From Mediterraneibacter butyricigenes (lineage in GTDB: Bacteria > Bacillota > Clostridia > Lachnospirales > Lachnospiraceae): a stretch of 64,000 nucleotides of DNA. Below are positions 43,385 through 53,609 of the stretch, piece after piece. Location of the stretch: the NCBI RefSeq assembly GCF_003574295.1, contig NZ_BHGK01000001.1, positions 372,001 to 436,000 of the forward strand. Direction: 5' to 3'. The position numbers and the translations under genes are program-made. The stretch's first letter is position 1. Each line of letters begins with the position of its first letter. Below the pieces are notes generated by a model, which saw nothing but the letters and a program-made list of their open reading frames with translations, was not told the origin of the DNA and did no database searches.

Positions 43385-44796
43385 AGCCACTCTTCCTTTC
43401 TTTCGATCATCTCATCGATCCGATCTATGTATTCTAAAATATTTTTTACATTTTCCACACGCACGATTCCCACCTTTTTTCCGCCTTTTCCTTCCATCGG
43501 TTCCGGCAGTACGAGCTTGGTGGAAGCACCTGCTCCGCAGGCCACAATAGACTGCTTCTCTTCCATAATTAGTATATTGTATATTCCTGCTTTGTCAACC
43601 TTTGCATAACCTACATTTTCAAAATTTCCTGCCATATTCTTCTGTCGGTACAGATAATAGGGTACCAGATCCATCTTTCTGGCATAGGTCTCCCCCAGAT
43701 CGATCATCTTTGTCATCTCCGCAGCATCGATCTGACGGATCGGATTTTGTCCGTATTTCGCCGCCCGTTTAATCGCAAGGGAATGGATCGTCAGACTATC
43801 CGGTCTCAGGGCTTCTACCCTCTTTAACGTCTCTTCCATGTCTTTTGCATCTTCTCCCGGAAGTCCTGCGATCAAATCCATATTGATATTATCAAATCCC
43901 AGACTTCTCGCCTTTAAGAAAACTTCTTCCACCGCTTCCACCGTATGTTTTCTTCCCACCAGATCCAGTGTTTTCTGTTGCATGGTCTGGGGATTGACTG
44001 AAATTCTGGTCACATGGTGACGCTGCAATACTTCTAATTTTTCTTCCGTGATACTGTCCGGTCTTCCGGCTTCCACTGTCACTTCTTTGACCGTAGAATA
44101 GTCAAAGGATGTCTCCAACTGGGTCAGCAAACGATCCAGTTGATCTGCACGCAATGTCGTCGGCGTTCCTCCGCCCACGTACACCGTATCCAGTACTTTC
44201 TCTCCGGAAACTCTCGCCACAAATGCCAGTTCTTTCAACAAAGCTTCCAGATATCGGTCTGTCTTGTCTTCCCACAATGCAATCGGTGAAGAACTAAACG
44301 AACAGTAGGCGCAGATACTCGGGCAAAACGGGATTCCCACATACAGGCTGTATCCGTTTTTATAATCCAGCTGCTCCAGCAACTGTTTTTCCCGCTTCGC
44401 AATCTCCACACTCAGCCCGGCTTTTTCTTCAGATACCAGGAACCGTTCCTCCATCCAGGTCGCAGCTTCCTGATCTTTCTTTCCCTTTTCCAGTTCTCCC
44501 ATCACCAGTTTTGTCGGACGAACTCCTGTCAAAATTCCCCAGGGCAATCCCTGACCTTTGATCTTCTCTAACTGATGATACAATTCCTTTCCAACACTTG
44601 CTTTTGTCTCTGTTTTCGACTTTTCTCCGTCTTTCCGGCAAACGCAAAAAGAAGAACCACCTTCTATTTCCACAGAAACCAGTGGTTCTTGCTCTTCCTT
44701 TATTTTCTGAGTAATCTCAGCTTCCGGAAAGAAGGATTTCACAATGTGATACGCATCATATGCATACAGCGTCTCCTTGCATACAATCTCTATCAT
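43375..44796 (-). CDS. hemZ: Coproporphyrinogen dehydrogenase-like radical SAM protein HemZ
   Basis: 473 residues. The radical SAM cluster motif is CPSICAYC (C158, C162, C165), followed by VYVGGGTPTTL and the AGLPGE and NVGYAK segments of the HemN/HemZ group. The N-terminal 145 residues match the HemZ type. HemN-like proteins act in anaerobic haem synthesis, but many clostridial members occur without the rest of the pathway, so the reaction is uncertain. ATG at 44796 has AAAGGAG upstream. Confidence 0.9.
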   Translation of the reverse strand: MIEIVCKETLYAYDAYHIVKSFFPEAEITQKIKEEQEPLVSVEIEGGSSFCVCRKDGEKSKTETKASVGKELYHQLEKIKGQGLPWGILTGVRPTKLVMGELEKGKKDQEAATWMEERFLVSEEKAGLSVEIAKREKQLLEQLDYKNGYSLYVGIPFCPSICAYCSFSSSPIALWEDKTDRYLEALLKELAFVARVSGEKVLDTVYVGGGTPTTLRADQLDRLLTQLETSFDYSTVKEVTVEAGRPDSITEEKLEVLQRHHVTRISVNPQTMQQKTLDLVGRKHTVEAVEEVFLKARSLGFDNINMDLIAGLPGEDAKDMEETLKRVEALRPDSLTIHSLAIKRAAKYGQNPIRQIDAAEMTKMIDLGETYARKMDLVPYYLYRQKNMAGNFENVGYAKVDKAGIYNILIMEEKQSIVACGAGASTKLVLPEPMEGKGGKKVGIVRVENVKNILEYIDRIDEMIERKEEWLWR

Positions 44797-44826
44797 GTAT
44801 CTTCTCCTTTTCCCCGTTCCATCCTT

Positions 44827-45456
44827 CTATAAAAACGGATTGTATTCCTTTTCATGCCCAATCGTTGTCTCGTCCATATGCCCCGGGTACACCTTCGTCT
44901 CCTCTGGCAGATCCAACAGACGGTCTTTGATGGAACGCACCAGTTGTCCTGCATTTCCCGTTGGGAAATCACTTCTTCCCACAGACTCACAGAACAACGT
45001 ATCTCCACTTAAAAGTACCTGTTCTTCCGGGAAATAATAACAGCATCCGCCTACCGTATGTCCCGGTGTGTAGATCACCTGAATGGTAAATCCTGCCAGA
45101 TGCAGTTCTTGTCTGTCTGTCACATAAGTTACCTGCTTTAAGGTACATCCTTCTCCATAATAAGAAGACATGTTCAGAAGCGGATCTTTCAGCATCGTCT
45201 CTTCTTTTTCATAAGCATAAACCGGAAGTTCACTTCCTCCAAATGCATTTCTGAATTTTTCCACACCCATGATATGGTCAAAATGTCCATGAGTCAGGAG
45301 AATTGCTTTCGGAAGATACCCTTTCTCTTTGATATGGTCGATCAGAGAGTCCGGACATCCGCCCAGATCTGCCGCCAGACATTCTTTCGTCTCTTCCTGT
45401 ATCATCAGATAAGCATTGGTTCCGATCGAACCCACTAAAAACTGTTCTACTTTCAT
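44827..45456 (-). CDS. MBL-fold metallohydrolase (glyoxalase II-like)
   Basis: 209 residues. The metal motif LLTHGHFDHIMG (about 53-64) and further ligands in YTPGHTVGG, LLSGDTLF and YPGHMDETTIGHE are all present. It belongs to the short YcbL/glyoxalase II-like group that lacks the C-terminal glutathione domain. Natural substrate unknown. Its start lies 3 nt after the relA stop with little ribosome site, so it probably depends on relA translation. The trio relA-MBL-hemZ is a common clostridial order. Confidence 0.9.
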   Translation of the reverse strand: MKVEQFLVGSIGTNAYLMIQEETKECLAADLGGCPDSLIDHIKEKGYLPKAILLTHGHFDHIMGVEKFRNAFGGSELPVYAYEKEETMLKDPLLNMSSYYGEGCTLKQVTYVTDRQELHLAGFTIQVIYTPGHTVGGCCYYFPEEQVLLSGDTLFCESVGRSDFPTGNAGQLVRSIKDRLLDLPEETKVYPGHMDETTIGHEKEYNPFL

Positions 45457-45459
45457 CTC

Positions 45460-47766
45460 TTAACCTGCTGTTCTTTCTATATCAATCACACCTGCGAGTT
45501 TCCGCATCTTATCGATCACCCGGTTGAGTTCGTCTCTTCCATGTACGATAAATCCCATTTCAATCGTGGCTGTTCCTTTTTTACTGGTTCTCACATTCAT
45601 GGATTTCACATCGATCTTTGCCTCGGTAAAGATTCTGGAAATATCCATCAGAAGTCCCTGCTTATCTTCTGCAAACATCTTAAGTTCTGCCAGATACTGT
45701 CCTTCATTTCCTGCATCGGTCGGATTCTCCCATTCTGCACGGATCAGACGCCCTCTTTCGGAATCCGAAAGATTCAGCATGTTGATACAGTCTGTTCTGT
45801 GGATGGAAAGTCCTCTTCCACGGGTCACAAATCCTACGATCTCATCCCCCGGCACCGGAGAACAGCACTTGGAAAAACGAACCGCCATATCGTTGATGCC
45901 TTTGACCACGATTCCGCTTTTCGATCTTGCCACATGAATCTTCTGCTTGTTGGCATCTGCCACCTGTTCCAGAATCGTTTCGTCTGTGATCTCCTTGCGG
46001 TGATCCTTTTCAAACTCTTCCTGCAGGCGGTTCACGATCTGGCCTTCCTTCATTCCACCGTGTCCGATGGCAGCCAGTGCGGAATCCCAGTCTTTAAAGC
46101 CATATTTCTGCTGTACGATCTGCTGGTATTTCGGCTTCATGATATCCACCATGTTGATACCTTTTGCCCGGCAGTACGCCGCGATCATCTCACGGCCACG
46201 TACAATATTTTCTTCTTTATATTCCTTTTTAAACCACTGGTTGATCTTGTTCTTTGCCTGCGTACTCTTGACGATATTCAGCCAGTCTCTGCTCGGCCCT
46301 CTGGAATTGGCCGAAGTCAGGATCTCGATCCGGTCTCCGTTCTGGATCTTGTAATCGATACTGACCAGCTTGCCGTTGACTCTGGCTCCTACCATTTTAT
46401 TTCCCACTGCGGTATGGATACAATAAGCAAAATCCACCGGCGTGGAACCGTTTGGCAGGTTCTTCACATCTCCGTTAGGTGTGAAACAGTAAACATCTTC
46501 CGCGAACAGATCCAGATCTCCCTTCAACAGGCTTAAGAATTCCCGGTTGTCCGACATATCTCTCTGCCATTCCAGGATCTGACGCAGCCAGCTTAACTTC
46601 TCTTCTTCCTGGGCTTTCATGCTCTTGCCTGCATCTCCGCCCTCTTTATATTTCCAGTGAGCCGCAATACCATATTCCGCAGTCTTATGCATCTCCTCCG
46701 TCCGGATCTGGATCTCGAAAGGCTGTCCCGTCGGTCCGATCAGTGTGGTGTGGAGGGACTGATACATATTCGGCTTTGGCATAGCAATATAATCTTTAAA
46801 TCTTCCGGGGATCGGAGTATACATCTCATGGATCACACCCAACGCCCCATAACAGTCCTTGACAGAGTCCACGATAATCCGCACCGCAAACAGATCATAA
46901 ATCTGATCCAGGGTCTTATCCTGGTTCACCATCTTTTTATAGATACTGAAGAAATGTTTGACACGACCGTAAACCTTAGCCTTGATGTGGGCATTTTCCA
47001 TATGTTTGGACACTTCCGCCACAATGGCCTGCACAAACTCTTCCCGTTCTGTTTTCCGTTCATTTAACGCGTTGACCAGATCGTAGTACACATCCGGCTG
47101 AGAATATTTTAAAGACAGATCATCCAGTTCGATCTTGATCTTGGAAATACCGAGTCTCTGAGCGATCGGTGCATAGATATCCATGGTTTCTCTGGCCTTT
47201 TCCAGCTGTTTCTCCGGTCGCATAAACTCCAGCGTCCGCATGTTGTGAAGCCGGTCGGCAAGCTTGATGATAATGACACGGATATCCTTCGCCATGGCAA
47301 GGAACATCTTTCTTAAATTCTCTGCCTGAACTTCCAGTTTGTCCTTCGAATAAGACAACTGACCCAGCTTGGTAACCCCGTCTACCAGAAGCGCCACCTC
47401 TTCCCCGAACTCCCGGGACACATCTTCTACGGTCATCACCGTATCTTCCACCGTATCGTGCAAGATTCCCGCTGCAATCGTCTCTTTATCCATCTCAAGG
47501 TCTGCCAGAATGATTCCCACCCAGAGCGGATGGATGATATATGGTTCTCCCGATTTACGAACCTGATCTTTGTGAGCTTCCCTCGCCGTCTGATATGCTT
47601 TCTCCAACATGGAAATATCTGCGGACGGATGGTATTTCCTTACCCGGTCCACCAGCACCTGATACAGTTCTTCCGGATTCTGATAATCTTCAGGAGCTTT
47701 CATGGCATGACCGTCTGCCATCAGCAGATTTTCATTCATTTTCTGATATTCTAGTGTTCCGGACAT
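45460..47766 (-). CDS. relA: Bifunctional (p)ppGpp synthetase/hydrolase Rel
   Basis: 768 residues. Makes and degrades the alarmone (p)ppGpp in the stringent response. Domains: HD hydrolase (about 55-195; HPLWVGIIL, GILHDTVEDT), synthetase (about 250-370; FAVRIIVDSVKDCYGALGVIHEM), TGS (about 415-475; CFTPNGDVKNLPNGSTPVDFAY), helical region, and C-terminal ACT (about 690-765). Both catalytic halves look intact. ATG at 47766 has AAAGGAGG upstream. Confidence 0.97.
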   Translation of the reverse strand: MSGTLEYQKMNENLLMADGHAMKAPEDYQNPEELYQVLVDRVRKYHPSADISMLEKAYQTAREAHKDQVRKSGEPYIIHPLWVGIILADLEMDKETIAAGILHDTVEDTVMTVEDVSREFGEEVALLVDGVTKLGQLSYSKDKLEVQAENLRKMFLAMAKDIRVIIIKLADRLHNMRTLEFMRPEKQLEKARETMDIYAPIAQRLGISKIKIELDDLSLKYSQPDVYYDLVNALNERKTEREEFVQAIVAEVSKHMENAHIKAKVYGRVKHFFSIYKKMVNQDKTLDQIYDLFAVRIIVDSVKDCYGALGVIHEMYTPIPGRFKDYIAMPKPNMYQSLHTTLIGPTGQPFEIQIRTEEMHKTAEYGIAAHWKYKEGGDAGKSMKAQEEEKLSWLRQILEWQRDMSDNREFLSLLKGDLDLFAEDVYCFTPNGDVKNLPNGSTPVDFAYCIHTAVGNKMVGARVNGKLVSIDYKIQNGDRIEILTSANSRGPSRDWLNIVKSTQAKNKINQWFKKEYKEENIVRGREMIAAYCRAKGINMVDIMKPKYQQIVQQKYGFKDWDSALAAIGHGGMKEGQIVNRLQEEFEKDHRKEITDETILEQVADANKQKIHVARSKSGIVVKGINDMAVRFSKCCSPVPGDEIVGFVTRGRGLSIHRTDCINMLNLSDSERGRLIRAEWENPTDAGNEGQYLAELKMFAEDKQGLLMDISRIFTEAKIDVKSMNVRTSKKGTATIEMGFIVHGRDELNRVIDKMRKLAGVIDIERTAG

Positions 47767-47867
47767 CCGAAAGCCTCCTTTCTCTGCGCCAACTTTCTCA
47801 TATGTACTACTCTCTTACTCTCTGAATTCCTCTTAATTTTTAGTCCATGGCGGTATTATACCACCAT

Positions 47868-49580
47868 TCACTGATAATTTACAACTGTAAGCTGAATCGT
47901 TCTTCGTCCGTTGTATTCGTTGATCGAGGGGTAAAAGGTAAATGCCATTTCCTGCTTCCTCTGAATATATTCCAGACATTTCTTTGCCTCTCCGAAATAA
48001 ATTGCCTCCATCCGGTTTCCCGCCGGATCCTGCACCTGGAATTTTAATACATTTTGATTCTTTCCCACAATCTGCGGATAATATACCCTCAGATTTTTTT
48101 CTGCAAAAAGAGGTCTTGTATTTCCTTTTCCGAAAGGAGCCAGAAGTGAAAACTCCCGGATCAGATCCTCGTTTATGTAAGCAAATGGCAGTTTCATATC
48201 AATGTGGATCCGCTCCGCCATATCCTCCCAGGACAGGATACAGTTTTCATTCAGCCTTTTTCTTAAGATCTCCACATTTTCTTCAGGAAGCGACACCCCT
48301 GCTGCCATTTTATGCCCGCCAAATTTGAGGAACAAATCTCTGCATCGATTCAATTCCGTGAACATGTCATATGCCTCTATAGAGCGCCCGGAACCTTTGA
48401 CACCTGTTTCTGCCTTTGTCAGAACCAGCGTCGGCCGACTGTAATGTTCCCGGATTCTTCCGGCAATGATCCCGGCGATACTTTCATGGCATTCCGGCAG
48501 ATAAACGACCAGCACCTTATCCTGTTTCAGTTCCGATGCTTCAATCTGATCCATTGCCTCTTTGACGCCTTTTTCTGTCAGCTCTTTCCGACTGTCGTTT
48601 AAAACTTTCAGATCCTCTGCCAGCACCATGGCTTCTCTTAACTCCTTTGCTTCCAGAAGCTCCAGAGCACGCTTTGCCGTATCCAGGCGCCCGCTTGCAT
48701 TTAAACAGGGACCCAGTATGAATCCGATATGATACGGATTGATCCCGTCTTTCGGGATATTGGTGCACTCCATCAGCGCCCGAAGTCCCAGGTTCTTCGT
48801 GCGTTTCAGCATCTCCAGTCCCTGTCTGACAAAGATCCGGTTCTCATCCACCAGATCCATCACGTCACCAATCGTTGCAATGGCCACATTTTCCATCAGA
48901 TCATCCAGATCCGTCGAATCCTCTCCCATCGCCTCGGTCAACGCCTCCACCAGTTTGTATGCAACTCCCGCTCCACATAATCCGTCAAACGGATAAGGAC
49001 AGTCCACACGCTTCGGATCGATCACCGCATCCGCCGGCGGAAGCTGATACTGTTTTTCTCCTTCAACTTCTGTAAACGGTACCTCGTGATGATCTGTCAC
49101 CACCACAGTCAACCCCAGTTTCTTTCCGTAGGCAATCTCCTCTTTCGCAGCGATTCCATTGTCACAGGTTATCACGGTATCCACCCCGTCCGATATCGCC
49201 CGATCGATCAGAAGCCGGTTCAGGCCATAACCATCCCGGATCCGGTCCGGAATATCCGTATCCACTTCCGCCCCCAGTCTGACAAGCCCTTCCTGTAAAA
49301 TGTAAGTGGCATTGATCCCGTCAATATCATAATCACCGATCACGCGGATCTTTTGTTTTTCCCGGATCTTCTCTGACAGAATTTCAATGGCACGGTCCAT
49401 ATCCTTCATCAGCATCCCATCATACAGATCTGAAATGGTACCGTTTAAATAGGCATCAATCTCCTCCATTGTGGTCAGATCTTTGTTTCGGATCAGCCTT
49501 GCAGTAATCGGGGAAATGTGGAACCGTCCGGCAATCTCCTGAAAATCCGCTTTTTTCATGGTCAGAAACCATTTTTCCAT
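47868..49580 (-). CDS. recJ: Single-stranded-DNA-specific exonuclease RecJ
   Basis: 570 residues from ATG at 49580. RecJ is a 5'-3' ssDNA exonuclease used in recombination and mismatch repair. DHH motifs: VIGDYDIDGI (about 90), TCDNGIAA, VVTDHHEVPF (about 160), then the DHHA1 domain with LKFGGHKMAAGVSL and a C-terminal OB fold. AGGGAG lies 9 nt upstream; a longer version from 49607 adds nine residues without a site. It lies between secDF and relA. Confidence 0.95.
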   Translation of the reverse strand: MEKWFLTMKKADFQEIAGRFHISPITARLIRNKDLTTMEEIDAYLNGTISDLYDGMLMKDMDRAIEILSEKIREKQKIRVIGDYDIDGINATYILQEGLVRLGAEVDTDIPDRIRDGYGLNRLLIDRAISDGVDTVITCDNGIAAKEEIAYGKKLGLTVVVTDHHEVPFTEVEGEKQYQLPPADAVIDPKRVDCPYPFDGLCGAGVAYKLVEALTEAMGEDSTDLDDLMENVAIATIGDVMDLVDENRIFVRQGLEMLKRTKNLGLRALMECTNIPKDGINPYHIGFILGPCLNASGRLDTAKRALELLEAKELREAMVLAEDLKVLNDSRKELTEKGVKEAMDQIEASELKQDKVLVVYLPECHESIAGIIAGRIREHYSRPTLVLTKAETGVKGSGRSIEAYDMFTELNRCRDLFLKFGGHKMAAGVSLPEENVEILRKRLNENCILSWEDMAERIHIDMKLPFAYINEDLIREFSLLAPFGKGNTRPLFAEKNLRVYYPQIVGKNQNVLKFQVQDPAGNRMEAIYFGEAKKCLEYIQRKQEMAFTFYPSINEYNGRRTIQLTVVNYQ

Positions 49581-49744
49581 TGTTTCTTCTCCCTGCTTTT
49601 TTATCAAACTATATTATAATCTATTACATTTTGTCTGCATTATCTTCCCGTTCATGTTCGTTGAACACTTCATACAGGCATTTTATATTCTTTCATCATT
49701 ACAATCTTCCATCGATATTTTTCCGAATCTCATGCATATGCCAC

Positions 49745-49771
49745 AAGGGTGCTGCCGGAAGCAGCACCCTT
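49745..49771. repeat. Strong hairpin between secDF and recJ
   Basis: Perfect 11-bp arms AAGGGTGCTGC/GCAGCACCCTT with a 5-nt loop, 20 nt after the secDF stop. There is no T run on the minus strand, so it may stabilise the mRNA 3' end or lower downstream expression rather than end transcription. Confidence 0.75.
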
Positions 49772-49790
49772 GCCTGATCAGATTTCTGTT

Positions 49791-52079
49791 TTATTTTTTC
49801 CGTTTTCTGGTCTGTTTTGCCGTCTGTTGTTTGCCGATTCTGGTGGTCATCAGATACCAGAGTGCTCCGGTGATACATACGGAAGAATAAGCTCCCCATG
49901 CCACACCGACCATCAGCGGTAATGCAAATTCACGGATCGAGCTTACCCCCAGAATATAAAGCACTGCAACCATAACAAAAGTCGTAAAGGTTGTATAAAT
50001 GCTTCGGGTCAGCGTCTCTGTGATACTGCGGTTGACCGTTTCGGACAGCTCCTCTTTCTTGTTGCGCTTTAATTCCTCACGGATTCGGTCAAAGATTACG
50101 ATCGTCGCGTTGATGGAATATCCCACGATGGTCAGAATACATGCGATAAAGGTATTACCAACCGATACACGGGCAATGGCATAGAACGAGATAACAATCA
50201 GCACATCATGGATCAATGCCAGAACCGCACTTCCCGCAAACCGGATATTCTTAAACCGGAACCAGATATAAAGCAGCATACAGATGGTTGCCATGATTAC
50301 CGCGGTTACCGCATCCGATCTCATTTCGGAACTTACAGTTGAACTGATATTTTCGGACGTGATGTCGGTTTCAGCCACGCCGAACTTCTCCTGCATCATG
50401 CTGTTGAAGGCTTCTCTCTTGCTCAGATCCAGCGTCTGGGTCTTAAAGATAACCTGATCGCTGTTCTGTACCTTCTGTACCTGAACGTTTTTGTCTCCGG
50501 TCACATCTTCGATCAACGGAACGATATCTTTGTCAATCTCATCCAGGGAATACTCCTTATCAAAGGTAACTGTGGTTGCAGTTCCGCCCTTGAATTCCAG
50601 GCTGTAATTCATGGCGCCTTTTCCCTGGCTGTGGTTGAAGATACCAAATCCAAGTCCGATCAGCATTGCTGCGATAGAAATGGCAAAAAAGACCTTCTTC
50701 TTGGCAAGGAAGTTGATCGGAGATCTCTCCGGGCGTACCTTTCCGTAGAATTTCTGATCCTTAATTCCCACTGCATAGAATGCATAGATGATCAGTCGTG
50801 TGATCACCAATGCCGTAAACATGGAAAGAATAATACCAAGTGCCAGTGTCTGTGCAAATCCTTTCACAGTACCGGAACCTCTCCACCACAGCACAATAGC
50901 CGCGATGATAGTGGTTACATTACCGTCTACGATAGCAGACATTGCTTTATGGAATCCATTTTTCAGGGCAGCTTTCACATTGTGTCCTGCGCTGATTTCC
51001 TCTCTCACACGTGCAAAGATGATAACATTGGCATCTACCGCCATACCGATACCGAGAATGATACCTGCGATACCCGGTAATGTCAGTGTAATATCAAATG
51101 CATTCAGACAAATAACAACCAGCTCTGTATAGATCAGAAGTGCAAGTCCGGATGCAAATCCCGGCAACAGATATACAATACACATAAATACGAAGACAAT
51201 TGCCAGACCAATCGCACCTGCCATCAAGCTGGTGGAGATTGCTTCCTGTCCCAACTGTGCTCCGACCACATTTGATCTTAATTCTTCAAGCTGAAGATTC
51301 AAACCACCGATTCGAATGGTAGAAGCCAACTGTTCAGCCTCTTCAAAAGAATCCATACCAGTGATCTGTGCCTGTCCATCAGAAATAACAGACTGTACAT
51401 TCGGAACACTGACGAAAGCTCCGTCGTAATAGATTCCGATACTTTCTCCTGCCGCATAGGCTTTCTTCGTTGCCTCTGCGAATTTCTCGGTTCCGTCTTT
51501 TGTAAAAGAAAGGCTGACTACGCTTTGATTTTTCTTTGTGTCCTGATCGGTTCTGGACTCTGCAGTTGCATTTTTTACGTCATTTCCGGTCAGAACGATG
51601 GAGCCGTCTGCTTCCAGTTCTTCGATCGATTTATTCAACTGCCAGTCTGTTCCGGTATCTCCCGTGGAGCTTACGTAGGAATAGTTCTGGTTGCCCTCGC
51701 TGTCTGTCTGTGCGATGAAATACAGGGTTCCCGGCTGTCCCAGTTCATTTAAGACTTCATCTGCATTCTGTACACCCGGGATCTCGATACTGATTCGATC
51801 GTCTCCCTCCTGGTAAACAGAAGCTTCGGTACTGTACTGCTCCACACGTTTCTGCAACTTGTAGATCGTATCAGACATATCTTCGGAAGAAGGCTTGTCT
51901 CCCTTTACCTGATAGGTAATGCTGACTCCACCTTCCAGATCCAGACCCAGCTTAATGTTTTTCGCTGCTCCCGTTTGTGTCGGTCCGATTCCGATCACTG
52001 CCGTATAAGCCAGAAAGACCAGAACTGCCACGGTCAGGATCAGGCTTACGATCCCCTTTTTTTTGCTCATGTTACTCAT
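49791..52079 (-). CDS. secDF: Fused protein translocase SecDF
   Basis: 762 residues. SecD and SecF in one chain, an RND-type membrane protein that uses the proton gradient to help pull proteins through SecYEG. Twelve membrane segments are expected: one at the N-terminus, the P1 head (about 45-260), five more helices with the VFMCIVYLLPG and GMAVDANVIIFARVREE segments, then the SecF half from about 460. Length matches fused forms. ATG at 52079 has AAAGGAAG upstream, 4 nt after the scfB stop. Confidence 0.95.
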   Translation of the reverse strand: MSNMSKKKGIVSLILTVAVLVFLAYTAVIGIGPTQTGAAKNIKLGLDLEGGVSITYQVKGDKPSSEDMSDTIYKLQKRVEQYSTEASVYQEGDDRISIEIPGVQNADEVLNELGQPGTLYFIAQTDSEGNQNYSYVSSTGDTGTDWQLNKSIEELEADGSIVLTGNDVKNATAESRTDQDTKKNQSVVSLSFTKDGTEKFAEATKKAYAAGESIGIYYDGAFVSVPNVQSVISDGQAQITGMDSFEEAEQLASTIRIGGLNLQLEELRSNVVGAQLGQEAISTSLMAGAIGLAIVFVFMCIVYLLPGFASGLALLIYTELVVICLNAFDITLTLPGIAGIILGIGMAVDANVIIFARVREEISAGHNVKAALKNGFHKAMSAIVDGNVTTIIAAIVLWWRGSGTVKGFAQTLALGIILSMFTALVITRLIIYAFYAVGIKDQKFYGKVRPERSPINFLAKKKVFFAISIAAMLIGLGFGIFNHSQGKGAMNYSLEFKGGTATTVTFDKEYSLDEIDKDIVPLIEDVTGDKNVQVQKVQNSDQVIFKTQTLDLSKREAFNSMMQEKFGVAETDITSENISSTVSSEMRSDAVTAVIMATICMLLYIWFRFKNIRFAGSAVLALIHDVLIVISFYAIARVSVGNTFIACILTIVGYSINATIVIFDRIREELKRNKKEELSETVNRSITETLTRSIYTTFTTFVMVAVLYILGVSSIREFALPLMVGVAWGAYSSVCITGALWYLMTTRIGKQQTAKQTRKRKK

Positions 52080-52082
52080 GGT

Positions 52083-53486
52083 TTACTTCCTTTCTTCATC
52101 CGCTAATGCGGCTTTGATCATGATTGCACATTCCACACGTTTTCGCTCCATCTCACAGCCCACATCGTAAGTATCGTTGAGAGAGCCGTGGAATTTGTAG
52201 GAATTTGCCATACATCCGCCACTGCAATAAAATCTTGCAAAACAATGTCTGCAATCTTCCTTGGAATAAACACTTAATCCCCGGAATTCATCTGCAATTT
52301 CCGGATGGAGGATTCCTTCATCTACATTTCCCATCAGGAAATCCTCATCTCCTACGAACTGATGACAGGGATACAAATCTCCCCACGGAGTCACTGCCAG
52401 ATATTCCGTACCGGACCCACAACCTGAGAGTCTCTTGGAAACACAGGGACCGCCTTCTAAGTCGATCATGAAATGGAAGAAGTTAAAGCCCTTTCCTTCC
52501 CGCTGTCTTTCCACGATGATCCTTGCCAACTTATCATATTCTTCAAAGATCTTTGGAAGATCCTCTTTCTGGATCGCATAAGGATCTGTCTCTTCTCCAA
52601 CTACCGGCTCAATAGAAATCTGTTTGAAACCAAGGGATGCAAAATGCAGGATATCCTCTGAAAAATCCAGATTGTTACGGGTAAAGGTTCCCCGGATGTA
52701 ATATTTCTCCTGATGTCTGCTCTCTGCCAGTTTCTGAAATTTCGGAACGATCAAGTCATAGCTTCCTTTTCCGTTTCTGAACGGCCGCATCTGGTCATTG
52801 ATCTCTTTTCTTCCGTCCAGAGACAATACCACGTTGTCCATCTCTTTATTGACAAATTCCTGGATCTCATCGTTTAACAGGACTCCGTTGGTTGTCACTG
52901 TAAAACGGAAATGCTTGTCGTGGATCTTCTCCTGCTCTCTTCCGTAAGCCACCAGATCCTTGACAACCTGCCAGTTCATCAGCGGTTCCCCGCCAAAGAA
53001 ATCCACTTCCAGATTATGTCTGGAACCTGAATTGGCAATCAGGAAATCCAATGCCTTCTTTCCCACTTCATAGGACATCAGTGCCCGTCTTCCATGGTAT
53101 TCTCCCTCTTCTGCAAAACAGTATTTGCAGGCCAGATTACAGTCATGCGCAATATGTAAACAGAGCGCCTTTACCACCGTCTTTCTCTGTTTTACCACGT
53201 CTACGAAATCTTCATAAATATCTTTCGTATAAAGACGTCCCTCTCTGGTAAGCTCTGTAACTGCCTCCAGCACGTCTTTTAAATCTTCTTCCGGATAGGT
53301 TCCGCTCAGTTGTTCTTTCAGTGTTTCCCAGGTTTCTTTCTCCTGAAGCGTCTCTGCCGTATGCTCCGGATTGTATTCCGTCAGCACCCGGATCACATCA
53401 TATGCCAGAGGATCCACTACATGGACGGAACCGCTGTTCACATCGAGAACAATGTTATATCCGTTGTTCTGATACTGATGTATCAC
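52083..53486 (-). CDS. scfB: SCIFF peptide maturase (radical SAM/SPASM)
   Basis: 467 residues. Installs a thioether bridge from Cys to Thr in the SCIFF peptide using S-adenosylmethionine. A RiPP recognition-type N-terminal domain (1-95) is followed by the radical SAM motif CNLACKYC (C116, C120, C123), FFGGEPLMNW, and a SPASM domain with auxiliary cluster cysteines (GPCVSKRLSGCGSG, YPCHQF, DCRHCFARFYCSGGC). The start is GTG at 53486, with AAGGAGG 8 nt upstream. scfA lies upstream and secDF directly downstream, the typical clostridial arrangement. Confidence 0.95.
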   Translation of the reverse strand: MIHQYQNNGYNIVLDVNSGSVHVVDPLAYDVIRVLTEYNPEHTAETLQEKETWETLKEQLSGTYPEEDLKDVLEAVTELTREGRLYTKDIYEDFVDVVKQRKTVVKALCLHIAHDCNLACKYCFAEEGEYHGRRALMSYEVGKKALDFLIANSGSRHNLEVDFFGGEPLMNWQVVKDLVAYGREQEKIHDKHFRFTVTTNGVLLNDEIQEFVNKEMDNVVLSLDGRKEINDQMRPFRNGKGSYDLIVPKFQKLAESRHQEKYYIRGTFTRNNLDFSEDILHFASLGFKQISIEPVVGEETDPYAIQKEDLPKIFEEYDKLARIIVERQREGKGFNFFHFMIDLEGGPCVSKRLSGCGSGTEYLAVTPWGDLYPCHQFVGDEDFLMGNVDEGILHPEIADEFRGLSVYSKEDCRHCFARFYCSGGCMANSYKFHGSLNDTYDVGCEMERKRVECAIMIKAALADEERK

Positions 53487-53563
53487 ACCTGTTGCCTCCT
53501 TTTATCTTTCTCTTATCTCCTTAACTTTCTAATAATCTATCGATCTGTCACATGCATAACAAC

Positions 53564-53589
53564 AAGGCAGCGACCGTGGCCGCTGCCTT
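53564..53589 (-). terminator. Hairpin (probable partial terminator) between scfA and scfB
   Basis: AAGGCAGCG/CGCTGCCTT, 9-bp arms with an 8-nt G/C-rich loop, followed on the minus strand by GTTGTTATG, a weak T tail. It would make scfA mRNA more abundant than scfB mRNA. Confidence 0.65.
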
Positions 53590-53609
53590 CCCGTGCGATT
53601 GTATCCTGA

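Noticed and set aside
45541-46536. A 331-codon plus-strand frame opposite relA
   Set aside because: Antisense to conserved relA domains, no start signal.
49656-49666. GTTC-GTT-GAAC near recJ as a possible SOS box
   Set aside because: The half-sites are in the wrong order and spacing for the GAAC-N4-GTTC LexA site.
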